From Mycobacterium sp. AZCC_0083 (lineage in GTDB: Bacteria; Actinomycetota; Actinomycetes; Mycobacteriales; Mycobacteriaceae), in assembly GCF_014202335.1 (NCBI RefSeq), contig NZ_JACHGP010000009.1, positions 62,001 to 126,000 on the forward strand: DNA of 64,000 nt, in the 5' to 3' direction. Below the pieces are notes generated by a model. It saw only the letters and a list, made by a program, of their open reading frames with translations. It had not been told where the DNA came from and did no database searches. Each line of letters starts with the position of its first letter. The stretch's first letter is position 1. The position numbers were made by a program, and so were the translations under genes. Below, one piece after another: positions 49,899 through 59,350 of the stretch.

Positions 49899-49915
49899 GG
49901 CGCGCGCTGACCGAG

Positions 49916-50917
49916 TCAGCCAAGTGCACTAGCCAGCGCCCTCACCACGTCGTCGATCGACCCGGTCGCGGAGTATCCGGCGGCCAACCGGTGCCCGCCA
50001 CCCCCGAACGAGCTGGCGACGGCAGCGAGGTCGACGTCGGTCTTGGCCCGCATCGAGACCGACCAGTGTGCGGGTTCGATTTCCTTGAACACCGCAGCCA
50101 CCTCGGCCTGCGACGTGGTGCGCACGATATCGACGATGCTCTCGACCTCTTCGGGTCGCGCGCCTGCCCATTCCTGGTGTGCCACAACCGCATACACCAG
50201 ACCGCGACCACCGGCGGCGTCGGGCACCAGCCGAGCCGACGAGAGCACGCGCGCCAGCATCGGCAGCCAGGAGAACGGATGGGTGTCCAACAGCGTCCGG
50301 CTGATCGCGGCGTTGTCGACGCCGAGTTCCAGCAGCCGGGCGGCCAACCGGTGCGCCCTTGCGCTGGCCCACCGGAACGAGCCGGTGTCGGTGGTCAGCC
50401 CTGCGTAGAGGCAGTGCGCCACGCTGGCATCGATCGGCTTGCCCCACGCGTCGAGGATCTCGGCGACCAGCATCGTCGTCGAGTCGGCGGATGGGTCGAC
50501 GTAGTTCGAGGTGCCGAACAGCTGGTTGGAGGCGTGGTGGTCGATCACCAGCACCTCGCGATCGGGATCGGCGAGGTCCCGCAGGTCGCCCAACCGGTTC
50601 ACGCTGGGGATATCGACCGTGATGACCAGGTCGGGATCGCGACGCATCAAGTCGGGCGCCACCAGCAGGTGCCCGCCGGGCAGTGTCTGCAGCGATTCGG
50701 GCAGGACGGCAGGCGCCGCGAACGCGACCTGAACGTCCTTGCCCGCCTGCGAGAGGACCAGCGCCAACGCCAGCCCCGCTCCGATGGTGTCTGCGTCGGG
50801 GAAGACGTGGCACACGATGCCGACGGTTCCGGCCGCGCTGAGTATGTCGACCGCACCAAAGGCGTCGACGCGCAACGAGGGCCGGGCTATCTCAGTCGTC
50901 GGATCGATCGCGGTCAC
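49916..50917 (-). CDS. nrnA: DHH/DHHA1 phosphoesterase (NrnA/CnpB)
   Basis: The 333-aa enzyme has the DHH motifs VFPDADTIGAGLALALVL, VIDHHASN and LTTDTGSFRW, and the DHHA1 motif SFGGGGHRLAAG. Family members hydrolyse short oligonucleotides (nanoRNA) and c-di-AMP/pAp; Rv2837c does both. GTG 50917 (VTAIDPTTE) overlaps rbfA by 26 bp. Confidence 0.93.
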   Translation of the reverse strand: MTAIDPTTEIARPSLRVDAFGAVDILSAAGTVGIVCHVFPDADTIGAGLALALVLSQAGKDVQVAFAAPAVLPESLQTLPGGHLLVAPDLMRRDPDLVITVDIPSVNRLGDLRDLADPDREVLVIDHHASNQLFGTSNYVDPSADSTTMLVAEILDAWGKPIDASVAHCLYAGLTTDTGSFRWASARAHRLAARLLELGVDNAAISRTLLDTHPFSWLPMLARVLSSARLVPDAAGGRGLVYAVVAHQEWAGARPEEVESIVDIVRTTSQAEVAAVFKEIEPAHWSVSMRAKTDVDLAAVASSFGGGGHRLAAGYSATGSIDDVVRALASALG

Positions 50918-51410
50918 CGGTGTCCTCTGGGTCGAACTGGTGGTCAACCACCACATCTGGTTCCCCACCGGATTCCTCCGCCCCAGAGACACGGTACGGG
51001 TCCGCGTCACCCGCTGGTGTAGCACCCTGACGAATTCGTGCCAGGTCGGCGTCGGCGGCGCGGGCGCGAGCCAGCAGTTGCTCCATGTGTTGCGAGGTCT
51101 CGGGCACCTTGTCCAACACGAATGCCAGCGTCGGGGTGAAGCGCACACCGGTGGCCGCGCCGACCCTGGTCCGCAGCGTGCCCTTCGCGCGCTCCAGCGC
51201 CGCCGCGGCGCCCGCATAGTCCGGCTCGTCCTGCAACGTCTCGCCGCGCACGGTGTAGAACAGCGTCGCGTCGTGCAGGTCTCCCGTCACCTTCGTGTCC
51301 GTGATGGTCACGAAGGCCAACGGGGGATCCTTGATCTCGAACTCGATCGCCGACGCGACCACGGTGCCGATGCGTTTCGAGAGCTTGCGCGCCCGCCCAG
51401 CATCAACCAT
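50892..51410 (-). CDS. rbfA: Ribosome-binding factor A
   Basis: RbfA helps late maturation of the 30S subunit. The 172-aa product begins VDAGRARKLSKRIGTVVASA and has the KH-like core DPPLAFVTITDTKVTGDLHD and RVGAATGVRFTPTLAFVLD. The Asp-rich C-terminal tail is an actinobacterial extension. It starts 14 bp after the infB stop. Confidence 0.95.
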   Translation of the reverse strand: MVDAGRARKLSKRIGTVVASAIEFEIKDPPLAFVTITDTKVTGDLHDATLFYTVRGETLQDEPDYAGAAAALERAKGTLRTRVGAATGVRFTPTLAFVLDKVPETSQHMEQLLARARAADADLARIRQGATPAGDADPYRVSGAEESGGEPDVVVDHQFDPEDTGDRDRSDD

Positions 51411-51424
51411 TGGTATCGACGCCC

Positions 51425-54238
51425 CTACACACGTGCTTTTTCGACGAGCTCGTACACCTCGATGACGTCGCCTTCCTTGATGTCGTTGTACGTCAAGGTC
51501 AGACCACATTCGTAGCCGTCGCGCACCTCGGTGGCGTCGTCCTTCTCCCGCTTCAGCGACGAGATCGTGACGGTCTCGGCCACCACGACGTTGTCGCGCA
51601 GCAGACGAGCCTTGGCGTTGCGTCGGATGATGCCCGAGGTGACGAGGCAGCCGGCGATGTTGCCGACCTTCGACGACCGGAAGATCGCCCGGATCTCGGC
51701 GCGGCCGAGCTCCTTCTCCTCGTAGACCGGCTTGAGCATGCCCTTGAGCGCTGCCTGGATCTCGTCGATGGCCTGGTAGATCACCGAGTAGTACCGGATG
51801 TCCACGCCTTCGCGGTTGGCCAGTTCAGTGGCCTTGCCCTCGGCACGGACGTTGAACCCGATGATGATGGCATCCGACGCCGACGCCAGGTTGACGTTGG
51901 TTTCGGTGACACCACCGACACCGCGGTCGATGACGCGCAGCTCCACCTCGTCGTCGATCTCGATACCGAGCAGGGCCTCTTCCAAGGCCTCGACGGTGCC
52001 CGAGTTGTCACCCTTGAGGATCAGGTTGAGCTGCGAGGTCTCCCTCAATGCGGCATCCAGATCGTCAAGGCTGATGCGCTTGCGGGTACGCGCGGCGAGC
52101 GCATTGCGCTTGCGCGCACTGCGACGATCGGCGATCTGGCGAGCCGTCCGGTCCTCGTCGACGACCAGCAGGTTGTCACCGGCACCAGGCACCGACGTGA
52201 AGCCGATGACCTGGACCGGCCGCGACGGCAGGGCGTCGTGGACGTCCTCGCCGTGCTCGTCGACCATGCGACGGACACGCCCGTAGGCATCGCCCGCGAC
52301 GATCGAGTCGCCGACCCGCAGCGTGCCGCGCTGGATGAGCACGGTGGCCACCGGGCCGCGACCGCGGTCCAGGTGTGCCTCGATCGCCACGCCCTGGGCC
52401 TCCATGTCGGGGTTGGCCCGCAGGTCCAGCGTGGCGTCGGCCGTCAGCAGCACCGCTTCGAGCAGAGCGTCGATGTTGGTGCCCTGCTTCGCCGAGATGT
52501 CGACGAACATGGTCTCGCCACCGAAGTCCTCGGCGACCAGGCCGTACTCGGTCAGCTGCGCCCGGATCTTCTGCGGGTCAGCACCTTCCTTGTCGATCTT
52601 GTTGACCGCCACCACGATCGGCACGTCGGCCGCCTGCGCGTGGTTGATGGCCTCCACCGTCTGCGGCATGACGCCGTCGTCGGCCGCGACCACCAGGATC
52701 GCGATGTCGGTGGCCTTCGCACCGCGGGCACGCATGGCGGTGAACGCCTCGTGACCGGGGGTGTCGATGAAGGTGACCAGTCGCTCGTTGCCATCCAGTT
52801 CGGTGAGGACCTGGTAGGCGCCGATGTGCTGGGTGATGCCACCCGCCTCGCCCTCGCGGACGGTGGCGTTGCGGATGGTGTCCAACAGGCGGGTCTTGCC
52901 GTGGTCGACGTGACCCATGACGGTGACCACAGGCGGGCGGAACTCGAGGTCCTCCTCGCCGCCCTCGTCCTCGCCGTAGGTGAGGTCGAAGGACTGCAGC
53001 AGTTCGCGGTCCTCGTCCTCGGGGCTGACGACCTGGACGACGTAGTTCATCTCGCCGCCGAGCAGCTCCAGCGTCTCGTCACCAACCGACTGGGTCGCGG
53101 TGACCATCTCGCCGAGGTTGAACAGCGCCTGCACCAGCGCGGCCGGGTTGGCGTTGATCTTGTCGGCGAAGTCGACGAGCGATGCGCCGCGCGCCAGCCG
53201 GATGGTTTCGCCGTTGCCCTGCGGCAACCGCACGCCACCGACGACCGGTGCCTGCATGTTCTCGTATTCGGCGCGTTTTGCCCGCTTCGACTTGCGTCCG
53301 CGACGGACTGCGCCGCCGGGACGACCGAAGGCACCTGCTGCGCCACCGCGCTGACCGGGACGGCCACCACCACCGCCGCCACCGCCGCCACCTGGGCGTC
53401 CACGGAAGCCACCGGCTGGTGCGCCGCCGGGAGCTCCAGCGCCGCCGCCTGCACCGCCACCGCGGTAGTTGCCACCACCGCCGCCGCCTGCGCCGCCACC
53501 GGGACGACCACCTGGCGAGGAGCCCGGGCCACGACCACCTGGGCCTGGCCGCGGACCACCGGGACGTCCTGTCGCAGCGGCGCCAGGACGGGCGCCGGGC
53601 GGACGCGGCGGCATGTTGCCTGGCGTCGCGCCGGGACGAGGTCCACCGCCGGGGCGGGGTCCGCCACCGGGGCGAGGGGGCGCGCCCTGCGGCGGGCGCG
53701 GGGCGGGACGCTCGACCGGCTGCGCCGAGGAGAACGGGTTGTTGCCGACGCGCGGTGCACGGGGGCCGGGCCGCGGGCCACCTGGGGTGGGACCGGGCCG
53801 GACGCCTGGGCTTGGCGCCGCAGTGGCCGGTGCCGCGGACTCCGCTGGTGCGGCGGAAGCCGCAGGTGCGGGCGGCGCGACGGCGGCCGCTGCAGGCGGC
53901 TCGACGGGTGCCGCGGGCGCGGCGGGGGGTGCCTTGGGCGCCGGCTTCGGGCCCGAGGGCCTTGGCGTCGAGGTCGACACCGCAGCCTCGGCCGGAGCCG
54001 CCGCGGCGGCCTTGGCCGGCGCGGAGGGGGCACTCGGGGTGGCACCGTTGCCTGCGGGCTTCGCGGGCGCAGGCTTGGAGCCGCCCAACGCCTCACGCAG
54101 CCGTCGGGCGACGGGCGCCTCGACGGTCGACGATGCTGATTTAACGAATTCGCCCTGTTCGCTCAGTCGGGCGAGCACTTCCTTGCTGGTAACACCGAGC
54201 TCTTTCGCCAACTCGTGTACGCGGGCCTTACCTGCCAC
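51425..54238 (-). CDS. infB: Translation initiation factor IF-2
   Basis: IF-2 is the GTPase that brings initiator tRNA to the ribosome. The 937-aa chain starts with an IF2_N domain (GKARVHELAKELGVTSKEVL), has an Ala/Pro then Gly/Arg-rich linker (about 70-330), a second N domain, the GTPase with GHVDHGKTRLLD near 440-450 and NKIDKEGAD, and the C-terminal beta-barrels. The low-complexity linker also gives long spurious antisense frames. Confidence 0.97.
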   Translation of the reverse strand: MAGKARVHELAKELGVTSKEVLARLSEQGEFVKSASSTVEAPVARRLREALGGSKPAPAKPAGNGATPSAPSAPAKAAAAAPAEAAVSTSTPRPSGPKPAPKAPPAAPAAPVEPPAAAAVAPPAPAASAAPAESAAPATAAPSPGVRPGPTPGGPRPGPRAPRVGNNPFSSAQPVERPAPRPPQGAPPRPGGGPRPGGGPRPGATPGNMPPRPPGARPGAAATGRPGGPRPGPGGRGPGSSPGGRPGGGAGGGGGGNYRGGGAGGGAGAPGGAPAGGFRGRPGGGGGGGGGGRPGQRGGAAGAFGRPGGAVRRGRKSKRAKRAEYENMQAPVVGGVRLPQGNGETIRLARGASLVDFADKINANPAALVQALFNLGEMVTATQSVGDETLELLGGEMNYVVQVVSPEDEDRELLQSFDLTYGEDEGGEEDLEFRPPVVTVMGHVDHGKTRLLDTIRNATVREGEAGGITQHIGAYQVLTELDGNERLVTFIDTPGHEAFTAMRARGAKATDIAILVVAADDGVMPQTVEAINHAQAADVPIVVAVNKIDKEGADPQKIRAQLTEYGLVAEDFGGETMFVDISAKQGTNIDALLEAVLLTADATLDLRANPDMEAQGVAIEAHLDRGRGPVATVLIQRGTLRVGDSIVAGDAYGRVRRMVDEHGEDVHDALPSRPVQVIGFTSVPGAGDNLLVVDEDRTARQIADRRSARKRNALAARTRKRISLDDLDAALRETSQLNLILKGDNSGTVEALEEALLGIEIDDEVELRVIDRGVGGVTETNVNLASASDAIIIGFNVRAEGKATELANREGVDIRYYSVIYQAIDEIQAALKGMLKPVYEEKELGRAEIRAIFRSSKVGNIAGCLVTSGIIRRNAKARLLRDNVVVAETVTISSLKREKDDATEVRDGYECGLTLTYNDIKEGDVIEVYELVEKARV

Positions 54239-54312
54239 TACAACTCCTGTCTAGGAGGCGACAGCGGAAGGCCGCGCCTCGGGTTTAGCTATGACGCATG
54301 GTCATCGAGACT

Positions 54313-54669
54313 TCACGGTGTGCTCATGTTCTTCGCTACCTGTTCTGTTGCCGGGTGGTGCGAGTCGTAGTACTCGACCACCGCGGAGGTGTCCGGCGAA
54401 CCGGTGATGCGCAGCGCTCGGGCGAACGCTCGCCGCCGGATTGCCACGCTTAGGCACTGCTGGTGAGGGTGCAACCACGCACCCCGCCCCGGCAGATTAC
54501 TCGCTGCATCAACGCAAACGACGTGTTTGTCGTTCCCGTCTCGCACCGCGACCACTCGTAGCAGTTCGACGGCCAGCTCTCGCCTTCGGCAACCGATGCA
54601 CGTCCGCACTGGTCCGACCTGGTGGTCGGGGCGTTCGCGCGCGGCGGCAGAAGTCTCGCGCTGGATCAC
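54313..54669 (-). CDS. YlxR-family (DUF448) RNA-binding protein
   Basis: The 118-aa protein carries the YlxR motifs VRTCIGCRRRELAVELLRVV and LPGRGAWLHPHQQCLSVA. YlxR (RnpM in Firmicutes) binds RNA and modulates RNase P or the nus-operon genes. It lies between nusA and infB, its conserved position. The C-terminal DSHHPATEQVAKNMSTP is an unstructured tail. Translation starts at GTG. Confidence 0.9.
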   Translation of the reverse strand: MIQRETSAAARERPDHQVGPVRTCIGCRRRELAVELLRVVAVRDGNDKHVVCVDAASNLPGRGAWLHPHQQCLSVAIRRRAFARALRITGSPDTSAVVEYYDSHHPATEQVAKNMSTP

Positions 54670-54716
54670 GGCTCAGTCTAGCGTCACCGTTCCCGCAGAC
54701 AGAATCGCCTGCTGGC

Positions 54717-55760
54717 CTACCGCTCGCGGGCGGCTCCCTGGGGGGCTCCTGGGGCCGACGAGCTGTCCGGTTCGGGGGCGGCATCACTGCGAATGTCGAT
54801 CCGCCAGCCGGTGAGCCGGGCCGCCAACCGCGCGTTCTGGCCCTCCTTGCCGATCGCCAGCGACAGCTGGAAGTCGGGCACCACGACGCGCGCCGCCCGG
54901 CCTGCCTCGTCGATGACGCTCACCGACACCACCTTGGCGGGCGAAAGGGCGTTGGCGACGAACCTGGACGGATCGTCGTCGTAGTCGATGATGTCGATCT
55001 TCTCGCCGGACAACTCGCTCATCACGTTGCGCACGCGCTGCCCCATCGGACCGATGCAAGCCCCCTTGGCATTGAGTCCGGACACCCGCGACGCGACGGC
55101 GATCTTGGAGCGGTGGCCTGCCTCGCGGGCCACCGCGGCGATCTCGACCGAACCGTCGGCGATCTCGGGTACCTCGAGGGAGAACAGCTTGCGCACCAGA
55201 TTCGGGTGGGTGCGCGACAAGGTGATCAACGGCTCACGGGCGCCGCGGCTGACGCCGACGACGTAGCAGCGCACCCGGTCGCCGTGCTCGTACTTCTCCC
55301 CCGGCACCTGCTCGGCAGCGGGGATGACGCCCTCGGATCCCTTGGTCTCGCTGCCGACCCGCACCACGACCAGGCCGCGGGCGTTGGCCCTTGCATCACG
55401 CTGGATCACTCCGGCGACGATGTCGCCCTCGCGGGCGGCGAACTCACCGAAGTTCTTCTCGTTCTCCGCGTCGCGCAGACGTTGCAGGATCACCTGACGG
55501 GCCGTGGTGGCGGCGATCCGACCGAAACCGTCTGGGGTGTCGTCCCATTCGTTGATCAGGTTGCCGTCTTCGTCGGTCTCACGGGCCATCACCTTGACGA
55601 TCCCGGTCTTGCGGTCGATGTCGATGCGGGCCTCGGCTTCGTGCCCCTCGGTGTGGCGATACGCGGTGAGCAACGCGGACTGGATCATCTCCACCACCGC
55701 GTCGACCGCAATTCCCTTGTCGACCTCGATGGCATGTAATGCCGCCATGTCGATGTTCAC
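54717..55760 (-). CDS. nusA: Transcription termination/antitermination factor NusA
   Basis: NusA binds RNA polymerase and nascent RNA to control pausing and termination. The 347-aa protein has the N-terminal RNAP-binding domain (MAALHAIEVDKGIAVDAVVE), an S1 domain (EGDIVAGVIQRDARANARG) and two KH domains (GPMGQRVRNVMSELSGEKID). The acidic C-terminal repeats of E. coli NusA are absent, as in other mycobacteria. It overlaps rimP by 4 bp. Confidence 0.95.
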   Translation of the reverse strand: MNIDMAALHAIEVDKGIAVDAVVEMIQSALLTAYRHTEGHEAEARIDIDRKTGIVKVMARETDEDGNLINEWDDTPDGFGRIAATTARQVILQRLRDAENEKNFGEFAAREGDIVAGVIQRDARANARGLVVVRVGSETKGSEGVIPAAEQVPGEKYEHGDRVRCYVVGVSRGAREPLITLSRTHPNLVRKLFSLEVPEIADGSVEIAAVAREAGHRSKIAVASRVSGLNAKGACIGPMGQRVRNVMSELSGEKIDIIDYDDDPSRFVANALSPAKVVSVSVIDEAGRAARVVVPDFQLSLAIGKEGQNARLAARLTGWRIDIRSDAAPEPDSSSAPGAPQGAARER

Positions 55761-56308
55761 GCTTCGGCCTCCTTCTCTGGCTCGCCGGCCAGTTCGAGCT
55801 CACGCCGGTCTGGCGGCGAGAACTCAACCTGGACAACGGCTTTCGTAATAGTGTCGCGGGGCACCTCGCGAATGGCGTACTTGCCTCGGCCGCCATCGGC
55901 GACCACCAGTGCCACGTTGCTCGTGCCAAGTTCACCCAACCGTCCGGTCACCTGCGAACCGTCGGACAGCGTCATCTCCACCACGCGTCCCCTGGCTCGC
56001 CGGAAGTGCCGGTCGGACGTCAGCGGCCGGTCGACGCCGGGTGACGTCACCTCGAGTACGTAGGGCGGGCCGTCGTCATCGAGCTGGTCGAGCAGTTCGG
56101 CCGCCGATCGCGCCAGTACGGCGGCTGCGTCCAGGTCAATGCCCTGGTCACCGTCGGCAACGACGACGATGCGCGGCGGCTTGGCGGTCTCCTGGACGAC
56201 GACGTCCTCGATGTCGTATCCGGCGCGCGTGAACTCTTCCGCGAGAAGCTCGATCACCTGCTGCTGCGATGGCAGTCGCGCGGACCGCAGCGGGACATCC
56301 GATGCCAC
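55757..56308 (-). CDS. rimP: Ribosome maturation factor RimP
   Basis: RimP assists 30S assembly. The 183-aa product has QQQVIELLAEEFTRAGYDIE, PYVLEVTSPGVDRPLTSDRH (family signature) and the C-terminal SH3-like part. Translation starts at GTG (VASDVPLRSA). It is the first gene of the rimP-nusA-ylxR-infB-rbfA-nrnA-dinF operon, divergent from a lipoprotein gene. Confidence 0.93.
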   Translation of the reverse strand: MASDVPLRSARLPSQQQVIELLAEEFTRAGYDIEDVVVQETAKPPRIVVVADGDQGIDLDAAAVLARSAAELLDQLDDDGPPYVLEVTSPGVDRPLTSDRHFRRARGRVVEMTLSDGSQVTGRLGELGTSNVALVVADGGRGKYAIREVPRDTITKAVVQVEFSPPDRRELELAGEPEKEAEA

Positions 56309-56462
56309 GGCGAGCTCCTCGTCTTGAGTTGTACGGACACGATCTGGGCTGGATGACCAGGAATCGAGTATCAACGATACGCCAGCGCAGGAGGGCCAAC
56401 CCGCAAACGGCGGCGCCGTCCAGCCGATCCACAGCCCGTGGCAACTGGCAGGATGTCCTCCG

Positions 56463-56984
56463 ATGTCCAAAGTGCCGAGCGCCCTTCCCACAGTCAGTAG
56501 GCGGCGCGTCCTGATCTCCGGCGCGGCCCTGGCACTGCTGTCCACGACGGCCGCGGGCTGCGGTGCACCGGCCAAGAAGCCCGACGTCGACGCGCTCGTC
56601 GCGCAACTGGACCGCGCGCGTGCGGACAGTCAGCTGGCGGCCGGAGCGGCGTCTGCGGCCCGTCCAGACGTCGCTGCGGCGCTGACCACGGTGGCTGCCG
56701 AGCGTTCCGCACACGTCCAGGCGCTCTCCGACGAGATCACCAGGATCTCCGGCGAGACGCCGCAGACGTCGGCGTCGGCCAGCCCGACGTCGACAAGCAC
56801 CACCGGCCAGCCGCTCCCGCCGCCCACACCGCGCGACGTGATCGCCGCCCTCAAGCAATCCGCAGACAGTGCCGCGCAGTCGGCCGCGCAGCAGTCTGGC
56901 TACCCCGCCGGGCTGCTCGGGTCGATCGCCGCATCGTGCACGGCGGCGTTCACCGTCGGCCTCGACGGCGGGCAGTCGTCATGA
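56463..56984 (+). CDS. Tat-exported lipoprotein of unknown function (Rv2843-like)
   Basis: The 173-aa protein has a twin-arginine signal SRRRVLISGAALALLSTTAA ending in the lipobox AAGC (Cys at about 33). The mature part is Ala/Ser-rich and helical (DALVAQLDRARADSQLAAGA), has a Ser/Thr/Pro linker and a second helix pair. It overlaps the ferritin-like gene by 4 bp (ATGA), suggesting a functional pair. Confidence 0.82.
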   Translation: MSKVPSALPTVSRRRVLISGAALALLSTTAAGCGAPAKKPDVDALVAQLDRARADSQLAAGAASAARPDVAAALTTVAAERSAHVQALSDEITRISGETPQTSASASPTSTSTTGQPLPPPTPRDVIAALKQSADSAAQSAAQQSGYPAGLLGSIAASCTAAFTVGLDGGQSS

Positions 56985-57460
56985 CGACGCCAGGGACGGC
57001 ACCGGCGACGAGCCCGTCGCGGCCCCCGAACGGTCCGGACGCCGCGTTGTTCGACGCCGTCGCGAACGAGCACGGCGCGATCTACGGGTACGGCCTGGTG
57101 TCGGCGCATTCGACGCCGGACGTCAACGACCTGGTGTCCGACGCGATGGCGGGGCACCGCCAACTCCGTGAGGACGCCATCGCCCGCCTCAAGGGTCGCA
57201 ACGTGCCCGCCCCGCTGCCCGCGACCGGCTACCAGATGCCGATCGAGGTCGACAGCCCCACCGACGCCGCGAAGCTCGCGTTGCGGATGGAGGAGGACTC
57301 CGCGGTGGCGTGGCGCGCGGTGCTCGAGCAGGCGACCGCGGGCGAGGACCGTACCTTCGCAGTCACGGCGCTGACGCAGTGCGCGGTCACCGCGGCCAAG
57401 TGGCGCGACGTGCTGAAGGTGGTGCCGAACACCGTGCCGTTCCCCGGCGGCACCGAGTAG
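56981..57460 (+). CDS. DUF4439 ferritin-like protein (Rv2844-like)
   Basis: The 159-aa protein matches DUF4439, a ferritin-like four-helix family. Helices include LFDAVANEHGAIYGYGLVSA, VSDAMAGHRQLREDAIARLK, LALRMEEDSAVAWRAVLEQA and ALTQCAVTAAKWRDVL. Glu/His residues that could bind metal are present (NEHGAIY, AGHRQ) but not the full ferritin set. It is coupled to the preceding lipoprotein gene. Confidence 0.83.
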   Translation: MTTPGTAPATSPSRPPNGPDAALFDAVANEHGAIYGYGLVSAHSTPDVNDLVSDAMAGHRQLREDAIARLKGRNVPAPLPATGYQMPIEVDSPTDAAKLALRMEEDSAVAWRAVLEQATAGEDRTFAVTALTQCAVTAAKWRDVLKVVPNTVPFPGGTE

Positions 57461-57466
57461 GGCGCG

Positions 57467-59224
57467 CTAGCCCGTAACGAAGGCCGAGATGGCTGCAGAA
57501 ATTTCAAGGCCTGCGTCGTCGACGGCGATCTCCCGATTCTCGCCGGTGAAGCGGTTGCGCAGCTCGACAGTCCCGTCGGCCCAGCCGCGGCCCACCACCA
57601 CGATCCACGGCACGCCCACCAGCTCGGCGTCCTTGAACTTCACTCCCGGCGAGGCCTTCCTGTCGTCCAACAGCACCTCGACGCCGAGACGATCCAACGC
57701 GCCTGCCAGCTCGGTGGCACCGGCGCGGGCCTCCTCATCCTTGTTCGCGATGACCACGTGGGCGTCGAACGGGGAAACCGATGCGGGCCAACGCAATCCG
57801 AGCTCGTCATGGTGCTGCTCGGCGATCACGGCCACCAACCGGGACACCCCGACACCGTAGGAGCCCATGGTCAACCGCACCGGTTTGCCGTTCTCGCCGA
57901 GGACGTCGGCGCTGAACGCGTCGGCGTACTTGCGGCCCAACTGGAAGACGTGACCGATCTCGATGCCGCGGGCGCTCACCAGCGGACCGGCGCCGTCGGG
58001 TGACGGGTCACCGTCGCGGACCTCCGCGACGTCGATGGTGCCGTCGGCCACGAAGTCACGACCGGCAACCAGCCCCGTGACGTGCTTACCGGGTTCGTTG
58101 GCGCCGGTGATCCACGTGGTGCCGTCCACCACACGTGGATCGATGAGGAAGCGAACGCCGTTGTCCAGCAATGCCTTCGGACCGATGTAGCCCTTGACGA
58201 GGAACGGGGTCTTGGTGAAGTCGTCGTCGCCGAGCATGACGTACTCGGCGGGTTCCAGCGCAGCGCCGAGTCGCTTGTCGTCGACGTCGCGGTCGCCGGG
58301 CAGCCCGATCGCCAGCAGCTCCCACTCCCCACCGGGGACCCTGGTCTTCAACAACACGTTCTTGAGCGTGTCGGCCGCGGTGACGGTGCGGCCGAGATCC
58401 GCGCCGTTGGCCCAGTCGACCAGGGTGGCGATCGTCGGGGTCTCCCCCGTGTCGTAGACGACCGGCTCGGGCAGCCCGTCGATCGGCAACGCGTCGGGCG
58501 CCGTGGTGACGACCGCTTCGACGTTGGCCGCGTACCCCGACTGCAGGCAACGCACGTAGGTGTCCTCGCCCACCTCGCTCTCGGCGAGGAACTCCTCCGA
58601 GGCGCTGCCGCCCATGGCGCCGGACGTCGCCGCGACGATCACGTACTTCACCGCCAGCTTGGCGAAGATCCGTTGGTAGGCCTCACGATGCGCGTGATAG
58701 GCGTTCTTGAGGCCGTCGTCGTCGACGTCGAACGAGTACGAATCCTTCATGATGAATTCGCGGCCACGCAGAATGCCTGCGCGCGGCCTGGCCTCGTCGC
58801 GGTACTTGGTCTGGATTTGGTACAGCCGAAGCGGAAAGTCCTTGTAGGAGCTGTACTCCCCCTTGACGGTGAGCGTGAAGAACTCCTCGTGGGTGGGGCC
58901 AAGCATGTAGTCGTTGCCACGGCGGTCCTTGAGCCGGAACACGCCGTCGCCGTACTCGGTCCAGCGGTTCGACGTCTCGTACGGTGCACGCGGCAACAGC
59001 GCAGGGAACCGGACCTCCTGAGACCCGACCACCGCCATCTCGTCGCGGATCACCTTCTCGATCTTGTTCAGCACCTTGAGCCCAAGCGGCAACCAGCTGT
59101 ACAGGCCGGGCCCGACGGGCCGGACGTAACCGGCGCGGATCAAGAGTTTGTGGCTGGGCACTTCGGCGTCTGCCGGGTCCTCGCGCAGCGTGCGCAGGAA
59201 CAGCTCGGACATGCGGGTGATCAC
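57467..59224 (-). CDS. proS: Prolyl-tRNA synthetase
   Basis: ProRS charges tRNA-Pro. The 585-aa class II enzyme has motif 1 around KVLNKIEKVIRDEMAVVGSQ, motif 2 TKYRDEARPRAGILRGREF and motif 3 LTMGSYGVGVSRLVAVIAEQ, a central YbaK-like editing insertion (ANVEAVVTTAPDALPIDGLP to DFTKTPFLVKGYIG) and the anticodon domain. GTG at 59224 (VITRMSELFLRTL) is preferred; ATG four codons later or TTG three codons earlier is possible. Confidence 0.97.
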   Translation of the reverse strand: MITRMSELFLRTLREDPADAEVPSHKLLIRAGYVRPVGPGLYSWLPLGLKVLNKIEKVIRDEMAVVGSQEVRFPALLPRAPYETSNRWTEYGDGVFRLKDRRGNDYMLGPTHEEFFTLTVKGEYSSYKDFPLRLYQIQTKYRDEARPRAGILRGREFIMKDSYSFDVDDDGLKNAYHAHREAYQRIFAKLAVKYVIVAATSGAMGGSASEEFLAESEVGEDTYVRCLQSGYAANVEAVVTTAPDALPIDGLPEPVVYDTGETPTIATLVDWANGADLGRTVTAADTLKNVLLKTRVPGGEWELLAIGLPGDRDVDDKRLGAALEPAEYVMLGDDDFTKTPFLVKGYIGPKALLDNGVRFLIDPRVVDGTTWITGANEPGKHVTGLVAGRDFVADGTIDVAEVRDGDPSPDGAGPLVSARGIEIGHVFQLGRKYADAFSADVLGENGKPVRLTMGSYGVGVSRLVAVIAEQHHDELGLRWPASVSPFDAHVVIANKDEEARAGATELAGALDRLGVEVLLDDRKASPGVKFKDAELVGVPWIVVVGRGWADGTVELRNRFTGENREIAVDDAGLEISAAISAFVTG

Positions 59225-59287
59225 AGCCGACAACCTTAGCGACCACGGCGAACCCCTCCTTCACGTGCGTACCCGACCCGAAATTAG

Positions 59288-59350
59288 GATCCCCCGTCGC
59301 TTCGCTCGCCCCGGTTCACGATCCCCCGTCGCTTCGCTCGCCCCGGTTCA
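59288..59350. repeat. Two tandem copies of a 31-bp unit at 32-bp spacing
   Basis: GATCCCCCGTCGCTTCGCTC followed by GCCCCGGTTCA occurs at 59288-59318 and again at 59320-59350, identical. The second copy includes the stop codon of the VOC gene. A recent tandem duplication is the simplest explanation. Confidence 0.9.

Noticed and set aside
51410..54139. A 909-codon plus-strand frame across infB
   Set aside because: It is antisense to IF-2 and includes a low-complexity stretch produced by the Gly/Pro/Arg linker.
59288..59350. Tandem repeat as a possible CRISPR array
   Set aside because: Only two units with one base between them, no spacers and no cas genes.
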